Notes: generated by a model not told the origin, from the letters alone. Shown: positions 20,447 through 31,982, numbered from the stretch's first letter. The stretch is DNA of 64,000 nucleotides from Lucinisca nassula (GCA_963580285.1 OY757016.1:44469124-44533123); one strand, 5' to 3'. Translations and numbers: made by a program.

Positions 20447-21750
20447 CGAGGACTGTTCAAATACGAATGCAACTAAGCACATAAAAATGATTCCGTGATA
20501 GATTTCGAAGAAAAAATTATTTTGTCCCCTCAAAGTATTCCCCTTTAACAGATATACAAACTTTCAGTCTCTGATCCAATCATTGAATGCATTTTGGTAG
20601 TCTTTTCGAGGTATACTATGAAGGCACTGGAATATTGCAGAACCGAGGTGTTTGCGCTGTACAAATTTTCGACCAGAAAGGTATTTTTTCAGCCGCGGGA
20701 ACAAAAAAAACTCACACGGGACAAGGTCAGGGGAATACGTGGGGTGAGGGAGTTCAACAACCTTTTCCTGCTTCAGATAGTCTTGCACAATGAATGCCTG
20801 TAGCAATCTGACATTGGCCAAACCAGTTGCGGTTGAAATATTCTTCAATTTTCGAAGAACTTTATTCTTGTAAAACTTCGCATTTACAGATTTGCCTTTA
20901 GGCACAGCAACCTGAATAGCAGGGCCCTGATTTGAAAAGAATATAGCATACATTACCTTCTTGACACTCATGGTCCGCTTTGCAATGTATGGTCTTTTGC
21001 AATACTTTGTTGCCCATATTTTGTTCTGAATCTTTCGTTTTGGCTCAAAAAAGTGAACCCATCTCTCGTCACCTGTGACGACATTAGCGAAAGACCGTGC
21101 ATTGTAATTTGGAAACTTTTTAAGCAATTTCTTGGCGCACTGAACACGTGTCTTTTTCTGCTCATCTGTCAACAGATGGGGAATCCATCTAGCACAGATC
21201 TTTCTCATTTTCAAATCCTGTTTCAGAATTGTATGAGCTGCTCCTAATGAGATGCCAACCATACTAGCTATTGCCTAGTGGTGTATCGTGCATCGGTAGC
21301 AACTATTTCTTTCACTCTAGCAACCATCTTGGCAGATGTTGCTCTTTTCGGCCGAGATCATGTGGTGCATCTTCTGTTGAGCCTAGCCCACAGCTGAATT
21401 TCTTACACCAACGAAAAACTGTCGGAAAAGACATTTCATTATGCCCATAAACCGAACATATTTCATCAAAAATGTCTTTGCACCGTATACCAAGAATACA
21501 ACAATTCTTAATATAGGACCGTATTTCAAAGGCGTACTCTGACCTTCTTCCAACCATGTTTTGTATTAGTATACAAGAGTAGACAGTGTTTATCGAACGA
21601 TATACATGGCTAAAGTGCACGGATTTTAACAGGTTTGGTATCAATGTATAGGTAAAATGTTTTTCTACGCTGTGATATTTATTTCCAGGTGATTTTCGCA
21701 TTAGTGCATGAGACAACGTTCTACTTGCATTCATATTTGAACAGTCCTCG
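20447..21750 (-). mobile_element. Mariner-like element, 1304 bp, defective
   Basis: Terminal inverted repeats CGAGGACTGTTCAAATA / TATTTGAACAGTCCTCG are flanked by TA (20445-20446, 21751-21752). Size, target and internal transposase agree with the mariner family. It sits in intron 3 in the same orientation as the host gene. Confidence 0.9.
20564..21557 (-). pseudogene. Mariner-family transposase, frameshifted and catalytically incomplete
   Basis: The reading frame starts at an ATG at 21555-21557 (MVGRRSEYAFEIRSY, the N-terminal helix-turn-helix region) and the C-terminal part (20564-21262) contains the VTGDERW motif with the first catalytic Asp and YSPDLVPCEFFLFPR with the third. The region that normally carries the second Asp (an HDNA-type motif before a VQDYL block) is deleted: it reads NVRLLQAFIVQDYL. 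At least two frame breaks separate the halves, one near 21335 and one near 21267 where a missing base creates TAG. Length is close to the usual 340 residues. It cannot encode an active enzyme. Confidence 0.9.
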
Positions 21751-21880
21751 TATAACATCAAGTAATTTGATTGGTTGGATTGGCAGAACTAATTTACATT
21801 ACAATAACACACCTGTGTGGCATATAAAATGGTTACTTTTCCGATGAAATTTTTTTATATTTTTTTCTTATTATACTCGA
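21751..21880 (+). mobile_element. TTAA gamma-like fragment at the mariner insertion site
   Basis: CATCAAGTAATTTGATTGGT matches the gamma family, suggesting mariner inserted into an older gamma copy. Confidence 0.4.
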
Positions 21881-22092
21881 AACATAGGTTGTGAGTGCTC
21901 ATTAGATTAGAGTGAGTGTTTGAGTTTTACGTCTCACCAACAGCTAAGGTCATATGGAGACGGGACCTCGGTCTAAAGACTCATCCCAAAGTCTGCAGAA
22001 GCCCGGGATCGATTCTGCGACCTCTGGTTTACAAGGCGAGTAGCATAACCACTATACCACGGAGCTGCACTAAATGAGGCAGTTCTAAAGAG
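21880..22092. repeat. P palindrome split by SINE-S
   Basis: The left arm GTTGTGAGTGCTCATTAGA (ends about 21907) and the remnant AATGAGGCAGTTCTAAAGAG (22075-22094) are separated by a SINE-S. The palindrome therefore predates the SINE. Confidence 0.6.
21908..22072 (-). mobile_element. SINE-S copy nested in P palindrome
   Basis: On the minus strand GCTCCGTGGTATAGTGGTTA gives an excellent A-box and GAATCGATCCCGGGC the B box. The tail is CAAACACTCACTCT. Confidence 0.8.
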
Positions 22093-22205
22093 TTTTTGTT
22101 TTGTTTGTTTGAATTGAGGTTTACTGTGCCATCAACACTTCGAGAAGTTGCTTCCAATTTTGTGGGACTTTTACCTGACATTGAGATGAAATGACATCTC
22201 AACCC
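22092..22205 (-). mobile_element. SINE-A 3' fragment
   Basis: GTTTGAATTGAGGTTTACTG to GATGAAATGACATCTCAAC. Only the tail-proximal half is present. Confidence 0.7.
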
Positions 22206-22555
22206 CTACCCCCATCCCCACTCCGCCCAATGTTTATACTGTGCATATCATTTTCAGTCTATTTGGTTGTGTATAAAAGCTTCTTAACACAGTCATACAG
22301 ACTGAACAAAATTTAAGTTGGGCACAATTTTGCTTGACACAATCATATGACTTTTGTTTATTTTGTATTTTCAATGTATATGAACTTCATACTGAATACT
22401 GGCATTTATGTAAAATCTCTCATTTTATTTCATATCTCATAACATAAATCACTGTAGCATAAAACAGATAACTTGGCGACACCGTGTGTCACTCACTTAT
22501 ACCAATGTTTTCTTATCAAGATATGAATCCTACCAAGTGAGAAGCACTTTTAATA
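22206..22555. other. Intron sequence, nothing recognised
   Basis: AT-rich, with no gene, terminal repeat or known repeat that I can identify. Confidence 0.4.
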
Positions 22556-22559
22556 CACC

Positions 22560-22790
22560 TGCTGTGACTGAAAATGAAATGACGTAAAAATTCTAAAAAA
22601 TTGGACACTTTGAGGACTTGCTGTAATTCTCCTAAAATTTTTAGGAATTTGTTTCATGATCTATCAAGGAGTCCAAAAAATGCAGACCGAATTGCAAACA
22701 GTGTAGACCCTGATCAGACTGCTCCTTCAGGAGCAGTCTGATCTGGGTCTACACTGTTAACTTAGGCCTATCTGTCCCAATACTTAGTAC
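22560..22790. mobile_element. Hairpin element W, copy 1
   Basis: GTCCTAATT-type ends and a central hairpin with arms CAGACTGCTCCT / AGGAGCAGTCTG inside an AACAGTGTAGACC / GGTCTACACTGTT outer stem. It matches 37885-38098. Confidence 0.55.
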
Positions 22791-22844
22791 CTACATGTAC
22801 TGTTACTGAAAATGAAAGATCATAATTAAACTAAATATTTGGAC

Positions 22845-23330
22845 ACCATAAAAGCTCCTTACCATACTGGTTCTGAAATTTGAACAACTACCCAATGTTC
22901 TGCCAAAAATAGCTGGATGAATGGCAAACAGAGTAGAACCTGATCAGATGAAGTGCTCTGTGGTGTCTCAGCTGAGCCTACACTGATTGCTCAGGTGGCA
23001 CCCGCCCATCGGGCTACATGATGCTTCCACGCAGAGCTGCAACCGACCCACACACGAGTACTGGTAAACAGCTTAGAGGATCTAAGCCTGCCCAGGCAAA
23101 GCCGTGTGCGTCGGCCCATCCATGCTTATAAACCCTATTGGTTTCATTGGATGGCAGGGCTTGAGATGTCATTTCATCTCAATGTCAGGTAAAAGTCCCA
23201 CAAAATTGGAAGCAACGTCTCCAAAATGACTTTTACAGTGTTGACGGGGACGTTAAACCTCAAATCATACAAACAAACTGATTGCTCAGGCCTATTTGTC
23301 CGAAATCATACAATAAATATGGTACTCTCT
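22845..23330. mobile_element. Hairpin element X, copy split by SINE-A
   Basis: The left part is 22845-22995 and the right part resumes at 23277 (CTGATTGCTCAGGCCTATTT). It matches intact relatives at 27640-27850 and 37530-37755. Confidence 0.55.
22996..23276 (+). mobile_element. SINE-A copy with 14-bp target-site duplication
   Basis: ACTGATTGCTCAGG occurs at 22982-22995 and again at 23277-23290. The head begins TGGCACCCGCCCATCGGG. Confidence 0.9.
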
Positions 23331-23582
23331 CCAGCCCATAATTATACAGTATAATGTAAGATCAATAACCCTGTAAAAAGGATCACCTACATTCACCTTA
23401 AGCATTCAAGAGTTATGTCCCATCACATACAAATGGACTTCAAAAACCATGTTTCTAATCAAGCCATTTGCAGTTGTCTCTCTTTGGAGTTTGTAAATCA
23501 GACCAAAATTTGAACAATATCAATGTTGTTCAGCCCTGTCATTCATTAGAAGGCAACAAGAGGCTAAATTGCCTCCTACTCT
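23331..23582. other. Intron sequence, nothing recognised
   Basis: No feature beyond low-complexity AT-rich DNA is visible here. Confidence 0.35.
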
Positions 23583-23824
23583 TAACCCTTTTTGTACCAG
23601 ATGGGATCTTCCTTCTCATATATAGCAGGAGTCCATTTCGAAATTCAGGGGTGTTAGGCTGTGTTTTCTTCAAAATCGATTTGGAAAATGGCTGAACCTT
23701 TTGCAAGTAGCCTAGGCCCTGATCAGACGCCGCACAACAGACGCCACATTGTGCGGCGTCTGATCTGGGCCTGCACTCTTTGCCCGGGTAACCGTTTTGG
23801 GGTTTCTGGTACAAAATGGGTTAA
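23583..23824 (+). mobile_element. TTAA element alpha, copy 1
   Basis: TTAA on both sides (23583-23586, 23821-23824), with inverted ends CCCTTTTTGTACCAG / CTGGTACAAAATGGG. The central hairpin has arms CAGACGCCGCAC / GTGCGGCGTCTG. Confidence 0.75.
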
Positions 23825-23844
23825 AGCACAAATTTTTACTTCTC

Positions 23845-24065
23845 TGTACCGTAGTTTGTTGGGAGTTTAACAGCCCAGTAAACACTATTTAAGTCATATA
23901 GTGCCAATCAGTTTACCTAACCACACTTTTGCTGGACAGGCCTATACATTAGCAGTTCACCAGTACAGTGCACATTCTTTCCCAAAATACTAACAACCAT
24001 CATACGGAAGAGGATGACTGTAGAAAAGATATCATGATCCATCTGCATGAAAGAATGGTGCCAAC
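23845..24065 (-). mobile_element. SINE-U copy, truncated
   Basis: GGGAGTTTAACAGCCCAGTA is the reversed tail, followed by CACTTTTGCTGGACAGGC and TTTCCCAAAATACTAACAAC. The tRNA-like head is lost. Confidence 0.6.
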
Positions 24066-24125
24066 CAGGCAGGTACCGAAGCCTAAGGAGCAAATTCTTT
24101 CCTTCAAGACTGAAGAGTAGGGCCC

Positions 24126-26945
24126 TTTTTCAACTAAAGACAGACCGAACTTGAGTACTGGTAAACTGTTTAGGTCTAAGCATGCCCAGGAAATGTGATG
24201 CCAGTTGGACTGCCCTTGCCAATAAGCCCTATTGGTTTGTTTGGACGGTAGGGCTTGAGATGTCATTTCTTCTCAATGTCAGATTAAAGTCCCATAAAAT
24301 CAGAAGCAGTATCTCAACAAGAGGGCCATGATGGCCCTGGATCGCTCACCTGATCCATAGAGTAACAAGTGGGCCCTGGGGAGGGCCATTATTGACCCCA
24401 GGGTTATAATGTACATAATGTTGAGGCAGGTCTAAAAAGGTGAATCTTCATACCAAATATCAACAAAGGCTATAATTTGAACAATCTTGGCAAAGGTCCC
24501 CTAGATGAAGCTACACACCAAATATCAAAGACCTTGGCCTTGTGGTTTCAGGGAAGAAGATTTTTTTTAAAGATTTTCCCTATATAAGCCTATGTAAAAC
24601 CAATGGGCCCCAGGGTGGGGGCATTTTTGTCCCCAGCACAACATAAGCCTATGTAAAACCATATGGCCCCGGGGCAGGGGAATTTTTGGCCTCAGGGCTA
24701 TAATTTAAACAATCTTGATAGAGGTCCACTAGATGAAGCTTCACACCAAATATCAAAGACCTGGGCCTTGCTGTTTCAGAGAAGAAGATTTTCAAAGATT
24801 ATCTCTATATAAGTCTATGTAAAACCAAAGGGCCCTGGTGTGGGGGCATTTGTGGCCCGAGGGCTATAATTTGAACAATCTTGGTAGAGGTCCACTAGAA
24901 GAAGCTCCATACCAAATATCAAAGGCATGGGCCTTGCAATTCAGAGAAGAAGATTTTTAAAGATTTCCCTATATAAGTCTATGTAAAACCAAAGGGTCTC
25001 GGGGCGGGGGCATTTTTGGCCCCAGGTCTATAATTTGAACAATCTTGATGGAGGTCCACTAGATGAAATTTCACACCAAATATCAAAGACCTAGGCCATG
25101 TCACCGTGGTTTCATAGAAGATTTTTAAAGATTTTCCCTATATAAGTCTATGTAAAACCAAGGGCCACGAGGCGGGGGCATTTTTGGTCTCAGGGCTATA
25201 ATTTGAACAATCTTGGTAGAGGTCCACTAGCTGAAGCTTCATACCACATATCAAAGACCTAGGCCTTGTGGTTTCAGAGAAGAAGATTTTTTTTCAAGAT
25301 TTTCCATATATAAATCTATGTAAAACCAAAGGGCCCCGGAGTGGAGGGCATTTTTGGCCCCAGGGCTATAATTTGAACAATCTTGGTAGAGTTCCACAAG
25401 ATGAAGCTTCATATCGAATATCAAAGACCTGGGCCTTGCAGTTTCAGAGAAGATGATTTTTAAAGATTTTCCCTATATAAGCCCATGTAAAACCCAAGCG
25501 CCCCGGGGCGGGGGCATTTTTGGCCCTAGCACTATAATTTGAACAACCTTGGTAGGGGTCCACTAGATGAAGCTTCATACCAAATATCAAAGACCTGGGG
25601 CTTGGGATGTCAGAGAAGAAGATTTTCCCTATATAAGCCCATTTAAACCAAAGGGCCCCAGGGCGGGGGCAATTTTTGCCCCAGCACTATAATTTGAACA
25701 ATCTTGGTAGGGGTCCACTAGATAAAGCTTCATACCATTTATCAAAGACCTGGGCCTTGCAGTTTCAGAGAAGAAGATTTTTAAAGATTTTCCCTATATA
25801 AGCCAATGTAAAACCAAAGGGCCCCGGGGCGGGGGCATTTTTGACCCCAGCACTTTAATTTGAACAATCTTGGTAGGGATCCACTAGATGAAGCTTCATA
25901 CCAAATATCAAAGACCTGGGCCTGGCGGTTTCAGAGAAGAAGATTTTTAAAGATTTTCCCTATATAAGCCCATGTAAAACAAAAGGGCCCCGGGGCGGGG
26001 ACATTTCTGGCCCCAGCACTATAATTTGAACAATCTTGGTAGGGGTCCAATAGATGAAGCTTCATACCAAATATCAAAGACCTGGGCCTTGCGGTTTCAG
26101 AGAAGAAGATTTTTAAAGATTTTCCCTATATAAGCCCATGTAAAACCAAAGGGCCCCGGGGCCGGGGCATTTTTAGCCCCAGCACTATAATTTGAACAAT
26201 CTTGGTAGGGGTCCACTAGATGAAGCTTCATACCAAATATCAAAGACCTGGGCCTTGTGGTTTCAGAGAAGAAGATTTTTAAAGAATTTCCCTATATAAG
26301 CCCATGTAAAACCAAAGGGCCCCGGGGCGGGGGCATTTTTGGCCCCAGCACTGTAATTTGAACAATCTTCGTAGGGGTCTACTAGATGAAGCTTCATACC
26401 AAATATCAAAGACCTGGGTCTTGCGGTTTCAGAGAAAAAGATTTTTAAAGATTTTCCCTATATAAGCCCATGTAAAACCAAAGGGCCCCGGGGCGGGGGC
26501 ATTTTTGGCCCCAGCACTATAGTTTGAACAATCTTGGTAGGGGTCCACTGGATGAAGCATCATACCAAATATCAAAGACCTGGGCCTTGTGGTTTCAGAG
26601 AAGAAGATTTTTTAAGTTTTCGGTGAAAAAAAAAATCTATTTTTGGCTCCTGTGACCTAGATGTGCAGCAGACCAGAACCATTTGAACAACTTTGAAAGG
26701 GGTCCACCTAAGGATCATTCCTGTGAAGTTTGGTCAAAATCTGATCAGTGGTTTAGGAGGAGATGTCGTTTAAATAAAAAGTTTACGCATGCACGCACAC
26801 ACGGACGGACGGACGCACGGACGCACGCACGACGGACGACGGACAAAAAGTGATCCCAAAAGCTCACCTTGTCACTACGTGACAGGTGAGCTAAAAACGA
26901 CCAAAATAGTGTTGACAGGGACAGAAAACCTCAACTCAAACAAAC
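24126..26945 (+). mobile_element. SINE-A copy split by a 2.6-kb D-type array element
   Basis: The first part, 24126-24317, reaches GCAGTATCTCAA. The remainder resumes after the D element with CGACCAAAATAGTGTTGACA and the tail CTCAACTCAAACAAAC. The rejoined SINE is collinear with other copies. Confidence 0.8.
24318..26896 (+). mobile_element. D-type array element, copy 1, complete
   Basis: 5' CAAGAGGGCCATGATGGCCC and subterminal GATCGCTCACCTGATCC are followed by about 14 monomers of 166 bp (AATTTGAACAATCTTGGTAG, AAGCTTCATACCAAATATC, CCTATATAAGCC and GGGCCCCGGGGCGGGGGC blocks). Next comes a unique region (CTATTTTTGGCTCCTGTGAC), an ACGGACGG/ACGCACGC stretch and a 3' hairpin AGCTCACCTTGTCAC / GTGACAGGTGAGCT with AAAAA. 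Downstream monomers are more alike than the first few. A pearl/HINE-type non-autonomous Helentron is the best fit. Monomer open frames do not continue because 166 is not a multiple of three. Confidence 0.85.
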
Positions 26946-27174
26946 TTAACCCATTTTGTACCAAAAACCCCAAAACTGGTACCCTGGCAAACAGTGCAGG
27001 CCCAGATCAGACACCGCAGAATGTGGCATCTGATCAGGGCCTACACTGTTTGCAAAAAGTTCAGCCATTTTCCAAATAAATTTTGAAGAAAATACTACCT
27101 GACACCCCTAAATTTTGAAATGGACTCCTGCTATATACAAGGAGGAAGATTCCATGTGGTACAAAAAGGGTTAA
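26946..27174 (-). mobile_element. TTAA element alpha, copy 2
   Basis: TTAA at 26946-26949 and 27171-27174, with ends CCCATTTTGTACC / GGTACAAAAAGGG. Hairpin arms ATCAGACACCGCAG / GTGGCATCTGAT. Confidence 0.75.
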
Positions 27175-27213
27175 GATAACGCCAACAGGAAATCACAAAA
27201 AGTTACCTCCCTT

Positions 27214-27450
27214 ATAAAAATGGTAGACTATATGGCCGGTGTATCCATTCCCATTAATATCAGCTGCATCTTTTCTACCATGATTCTCTCCCTTCCACTT
27301 ATTCAAGAAGGGCAGTTGTCAGTTTCTGGCAAAATAATCTGCCCTGTACCGGTTACCGGCTTTATATGTATAAGCCTGCCCAGGAAAAGTGTTGTTAGGT
27401 TGGCATGACCAAAATAGTGTTAACTGGGCTGTTACACTCAAAACCACAGA
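27214..27450 (+). mobile_element. SINE-U copy
   Basis: GGGCAGTTGTCAGTTTCTGG, CCGGTTACCGGCTTTATATG, AAGCCTGCCCAGGAAAAGTG and the tail GTTAACTGGGCTGTTACACTC. The head is weak. Confidence 0.65.
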
Positions 27451-27565
27451 CCAAAAACTTGCTCCATTTACCACCTAATTTCTAGCTGGATTCTACGATA
27501 ACACATCCATGCAATGAAGTGTATTCTTTCATATTTTTCTTATGAAAACTTATTAATGCCCCAAA

Positions 27566-27632
27566 CACAGGTTGTGGGTGCTGGTTAGAACCACCTCATT
27601 GAGGCCGTTCAAACGAGTACCCACAATCTACT
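27566..27632. repeat. P palindrome
   Basis: GGTTGTGGGTGCTGGTTAGAAC pairs imperfectly with GTTCAAACGAGTACCCACAA. Confidence 0.55.
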
Positions 27633-27639
27633 GTATTTA

Positions 27640-27850
27640 CTATATCATATGTATTTGGACTTAAAGGCCTGAGCAGTGTAAACCAGATGAGATGCCACAA
27701 AAACATGTTTTCTCATCAGGGTCTACACTATCTGTCAATCTTCCAGCTATTTTTAAACACAGCACAGGGTAATGAAAAGTATGTGTTCAAATTTAAGAAC
27801 AAATTTGGTAAGAAGCTGAGGTATCCGAATGCTTAAGTGTAAATATGGTA
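27640..27850. mobile_element. Hairpin element X, copy
   Basis: GTATTTGGACTTAAAGGCC at one end and TCCGAATGCTTAAGTGTAAA at the other. The inner hairpin GATGAGATGCC / TCTCATCAGGG is partly decayed. Confidence 0.45.
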
Positions 27851-27859
27851 TGTCTTGGA

Positions 27860-28470
27860 GCAAAAATAAGAGAAATAAATTATACCCCACTAAACCCTAG
27901 TTTTCTCTATATAAAGTTGGATTTACGGGGGTGTTCATTATACAGACTTGTTAACCCGATAAAGCAGGCAGGGAGTTAAAACAGAAAATAATGAAGACCC
28001 AGAGCTGTTGGATCTGGATCCACAATTTTTCGCTCAGACATCACTATCCCAATACTAAGAATAGTTATGGCCACTGATACTATCCCAATACTTAGAACAG
28101 TTATGGTCACTGATACAACAGCATCAAACTTCTATCAAAAATTGAATATGGAAAAGATATACCTCAGCAGTTCTTAATTTAAACCCCACATTCAATTTAT
28201 AGTCTAAGGAAATTTATAATCAAACATGCAGGTATTTTATCACTTTTACATACTTCATCGAACTTCTATTCAAGCTTATCCCACTGAATCCACAAGGAAT
28301 CTAAATGTTCTTGTTTAACCAGCCATCTCTGCTTCTTTCATGGTCCAACAGATTTTACCATTAATGCATTTATTCATGTGTTTAATAATAATTGGATTTC
28401 GTTCTCCTTTATAGTAACTTCTCATAATGCTAACTTTCTTGATCATTTACTTGATATACTTGATGTAATG
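27860..28470. other. Intron sequence with P-associated block
   Basis: At 27880-27950 the block CCCCACTAAACCCTAGTTTTC / GGATTTACGGGGGTG matches sequence next to other P palindromes. From 27960 to 28470 I see nothing assignable. Confidence 0.4.
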
Positions 28471-28477
28471 TACCACA

Positions 28478-28480
<3 letters not shown>

Positions 28481-28552
<72 letters not shown>
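28481..28552. repeat. (CT)36 microsatellite
   Basis: Seventy-two uninterrupted bases of CT. The sequence just upstream (CATTTACTTGATATACTTGATG) is echoed before the second CT tract at 28796. Confidence 0.95.
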
Positions 28553-28554
<2 letters not shown>

Positions 28555-28559
28555 TGTGA

Positions 28560-28750
28560 TACTTTTCTTATTTCTGCTCAAAATATGGATTGTGGGCACT
28601 CGTTAGAACCACCTCATTGAGGCGGTTCTAATGAGTACCCACAATCTATATTTTAGAGCAGAAATGAGAAAAATAAGGTTTACCCCTGTAAACCCCAGTT
28701 TTACTATATAAAAGTGGGGGTTCAAGGGGGGTTAAAATTATACAGGCCTG
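28560..28750. repeat. P palindrome, extended copy
   Basis: Long palindrome (about 28572-28670) with arms AACCACCTCATTGAGG and TTTCTGCTCAAAATAT / ATATTTTAGAGCAGAAA, followed by GTAAACCCCAGTTTTACTAT. Confidence 0.7.
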
Positions 28751-28792
28751 TTTTCGTGATGTCCTCATCCATTTAATTGATATATTTGATAT

Positions 28793-28795
<3 letters not shown>

Positions 28796-28825
<30 letters not shown>
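28796..28825. repeat. (CT)n microsatellite, second tract
   Basis: About 15 CT units preceded by CATTTAATTGATATATTTGAT, a diverged copy of the flank of the first tract. A further short CT run is at 28855-28872. Confidence 0.9.
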
Positions 28826-28834
<9 letters not shown>

Positions 28835-29003
28835 CAATTCTATCTTCCTTCTCTCTTCTCTCTCTCTCTCTTAGATTTTTCTCTAAATATTTCTTTTCTC
28901 TCCCTCTCATTCTTTCGCATTTGTTTTAATTGCTCTATTGCCATTTCTTTGTCTCACATTCAAAGGCACAAAAACACAGACTAATCCTACAAGATTAGTC
29001 ACT

Positions 29004-29155
29004 GTAACACATGTTCATTGATGCACATTTTTACCACAACAGAACTACCCTATTTACCCAAGGCCTGATGTAATAAAACTTTTTTTTTCCAAACTCTAAC
29101 ACAACTGAGCATGAACTCTGTAATATTCGTGGTCATGCAGAGCAAAGTCTAATAA
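29004..29155 (+). repeat. Direct duplication, left copy
   Basis: ACACATGTTCATTGATGCAC through CATGCAGAGCAAA recurs at 29694-29840 on the other side of the delta element, with substitutions. Confidence 0.75.
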
Positions 29156-29158
29156 GGG

Positions 29159-29690
29159 TTAAAGGTGCATTATTGAATTTTTTTTTCTGGTTTTTATCTT
29201 CAATGCATACTCCTTTGTCATGTGTACACTTTTGGAGCCAAATACAGCTTCAGAACTTTGTGAAAATGGTCGTTTTCATTCGTGTTTACCCTTAGCTCTG
29301 AACATGTGTTTGGAATTTCTGTTCTAAAAATAAATCTGTCACTTTACACATACATGGCGACAGTATCGTCTCTGAGTGTCTTTACTTAATTCATGGTATT
29401 CAGCGTCATATTTCTTCCAATTCAGGCATGGCCTAAGCAAACAAGGTCAAAAATGAACGTTGCATAGCGTCATATATGGGGATTCTATTTTTGTCACGAA
29501 CTAAAAATAGATCTAACTAGTGTGCGAAACCTGATTAGGGAATCCCTCTCAAACTCGTTTACCTGTCATCATAATTGTTCGCATTTTTGCTTAAAATGCA
29601 TTCATTTGTATTGCTTTAAAGAAAAATACCGGCTATAAGTATTTTATTTTTGGAAGCATTTTTCCAGATAGCTCAATAATGCACCTTTAA
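29159..29690. mobile_element. TTAA element delta
   Basis: TTAA at 29159-29162 and 29687-29690, with inverted ends AGGTGCATTATTGA / TCAATAATGCACCT. Internal 500 bp is non-coding. Only copy seen here. Confidence 0.72.
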
Positions 29691-29693
29691 CAC

Positions 29694-29840
29694 TGCAACA
29701 CATGTTCATTGATGCACATTTTTACCACAATAGAAATTCCCTATTTACCCCAGCCCTGATGTTATAAAACTTTTGTTTTCAAACTCTAACTCAACTGTGC
29801 ATAAAATCTGTAATAATCATGCTCATTCAGAGTAAATTAC
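29694..29840 (+). repeat. Direct duplication, right copy
   Basis: Second copy of 29004-29155, about 85-90 percent alike by eye. Confidence 0.75.
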
Positions 29841-29856
29841 AAACAAATGTCTTCTT

Positions 29857-30150
29857 TGAGGATTTGAGGTTTAACACATCCCAATCAGCACTGTGAAGGT
29901 CATTTTGGGGAAGTTGCTTCCAATTTTGTGGGACTTCTACCCAACACTGAGATGAAATGACATCTCAAGCCCTGTCGTACAATGAAACCAATAGGGTCTA
30001 CAAGCATAGACGGTCCGACTCGCACTTCTTTGTCTAGGCAGGCTTAGATCCTCTAAGTGGTTTACCAGTACTCGTGTGCAGCCGGTTTCACCTCTGCATG
30101 GAAGCATCATGCAGCCCATCTATTTCTTCAAGCCCTGATGAGCAGGGGCC
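29857..30150 (-). mobile_element. SINE-A copy
   Basis: GAGGATTTGAGGTTTAACAC tail to the CCCTGATGAGCAGGGGCC head. Confidence 0.82.
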
Positions 30151-30452
30151 CATAAACAAATGTCACTATAATCCTGTTCAGAGCAGCATAGCGGTATATT
30201 CATGCACAATTGAAATGAGGATGAAATTGAAGCCTAACATTTGGCCACAAAATATGTCAATGTGGTAAGGAATACATGTAACTGTAATTATCACGAGCAG
30301 CAGTTTTGCAAGGAGAGATGTTTAGAGCACCTCCTACTACAGACAATAGTGAATACTTTAAAGCATGTCATATCAGTCTAGTGAATTAAAATTTTTCAGG
30401 AGTGTCCAAATGCTAAGGATGTCTACAATAAGGACAAAGAAAAAGAGCTTAC

Positions 30453-31980
30453 CTTTTCTGATCTGTTTAATCTTAGTCTCTTCTTTAACTTTAGGCTGGG
30501 GAAACTGGAACTCTGTCACATATCTCTCGTCTTCAGCAGTCTCATCTGTACTTTCCTCTGATTCTAGAGTTATCTGCCCTTTCCCAGCATCAGCAGCTTG
30601 TTCAGAGTCAGCAATAATTACTTCCCTTGGTTCATTAATTGTTGAAACACTTGGCAACCCCTCATTCTGTGTATGTTTCTCAGGAAGGATAATGTCTTTG
30701 TCACCCTCAATATTCAATAAATCATCAAATTTTTGAATCTGTGAATCAACCATGTCTACAGGTTCCTTTTTAATCTCTGTTTTAGGCACTGTTTTGTTTT
30801 CTTCTTTAGCAGGCTTTAAGTCTACTGTCACAGTAGACAATTTACTGTCCTCTTTTCTTGTTTCCTTGCTCTCTCTGTTATCTGACTTTGCTTGTTCTTT
30901 TGCTGACACAATTTCTGATGGTTTTTTGAACAATTTTATATCATTCATCAGTTTATTCGCATTGACTGGAGAATGAGCCACTTTATAAGAACCCCCACTC
31001 ATACTGCCTATTTCAGTTAATTTTGTTTCCCCAGAATCTCTTGTTTTTGTTTGTTTCAGTTCCTTATCAAACTGTTTTATTTCTGCTAACATGTTCTGTC
31101 TATTAGTGAAAGAATCTAAGTCTATTAACTGCTTATCAGAAGACATAACTAGAACTGATTTAGGTTTAGTCGATTGTAAACCTTTAACAACTTCAAGTTT
31201 AGGTTTATCACTATTACTTTGTTCTAAATTCAGATGCAGATTTCCTGCACTTGTGGATATGAACTTTTTCTGATTTGCCATTGGACCCAGTGTTACACTT
31301 GTTTTATTCGGTTTCTCCTTTTCAGAAACTTTTACAACAGACTCTTTAGCTACTGGATAATTCCCATTTGAAACTGGTGCTTTATCACTAATGTTTTCCC
31401 TAATATTACTGCTGCCTGTATCTGCAGTTACTTCAGTTTTACTGGCATCAGACTGTAAACCATTAGACATTCTCTTTGTATCTGCACTAGCAAATGTCTG
31501 AGACCGACCTACATTGGAAGAGACAGTTAACTGCGTATTATATGTTTTATTTGGTAAAGTCTCTAAATTTTGGGTATGTAGTACATTTTTCAATTTAATT
31601 TTTGCTTCAATAAAAGTAGCTTGTGGTAATCTTGGTATACTTTCAGAGTCTGTTTTCAATGATTTAACTTCTACAGAAGTTCTGTTGGTTTGGTTGCTTT
31701 GACTACCAACAGGCTTTAAGGGTTTAATCTGAACAACGCTTGTCTGAGTTTCCCTTTTAACTGGAGCTTCACCACCATTTGTTAGATGTGTTGTTTTCAG
31801 TGGCTGCTTATCTATCTGAATATCTACAACATCAGATACGGATTTTCTGTTTGGCTTATTGACATTTGTTTTCACTACTTGTGGAGCGTCACCTTTCTCA
31901 TGTGCAGAGTTACTACGCTGTAAACGCACACCTGAGGATCCCTGGGAATTTCTTCGCGGAACACTTTGCTGGCTTGTTTG
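30453..31980 (-). CDS. Exon 3 of the uncharacterised gene, 509 codons
   Basis: The acceptor (TTTTTCAG, AG at 31981-31982) leads into CAA ACA AGC in phase 0, so the peptide begins QTSQQSVPRRNSQGSSG, 17 codons upstream of the first GTG used by a simple ORF call. The exon ends AGAAAAG with donor GTAAG (GT at 30451-30452), leaving one base that joins exon 4. Frame beyond 30453 is intron. The peptide is Lys/Ser/Thr/Asn-rich, acidic near its end (ESEESTDETAEDERY-like), without predicted folds or membrane segments, and has repeated SVKPK/LKPV-type basic tracts. It looks intrinsically disordered. No domain recognised. Confidence 0.88.
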
Positions 31981-31982
31981 CT

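Noticed and set aside
20564..21761. Two functional transposase genes
   Set aside because: They are halves of one mariner frame broken by frameshifts and lacking a catalytic residue.
24318..26896. CRISPR array or bacterial tandem repeat
   Set aside because: Monomers are contiguous without unique spacers, and the surrounding DNA is eukaryotic.
28481..28552. 80-codon frame containing a long Leu-Ser run
   Set aside because: It is the (CT)36 microsatellite read as codons.
30373..30452. Extension of the exon 3 open frame (KLFFFVLIVDIL)
   Set aside because: It lies beyond a consensus donor, and the phase match to exon 4 requires splicing there.
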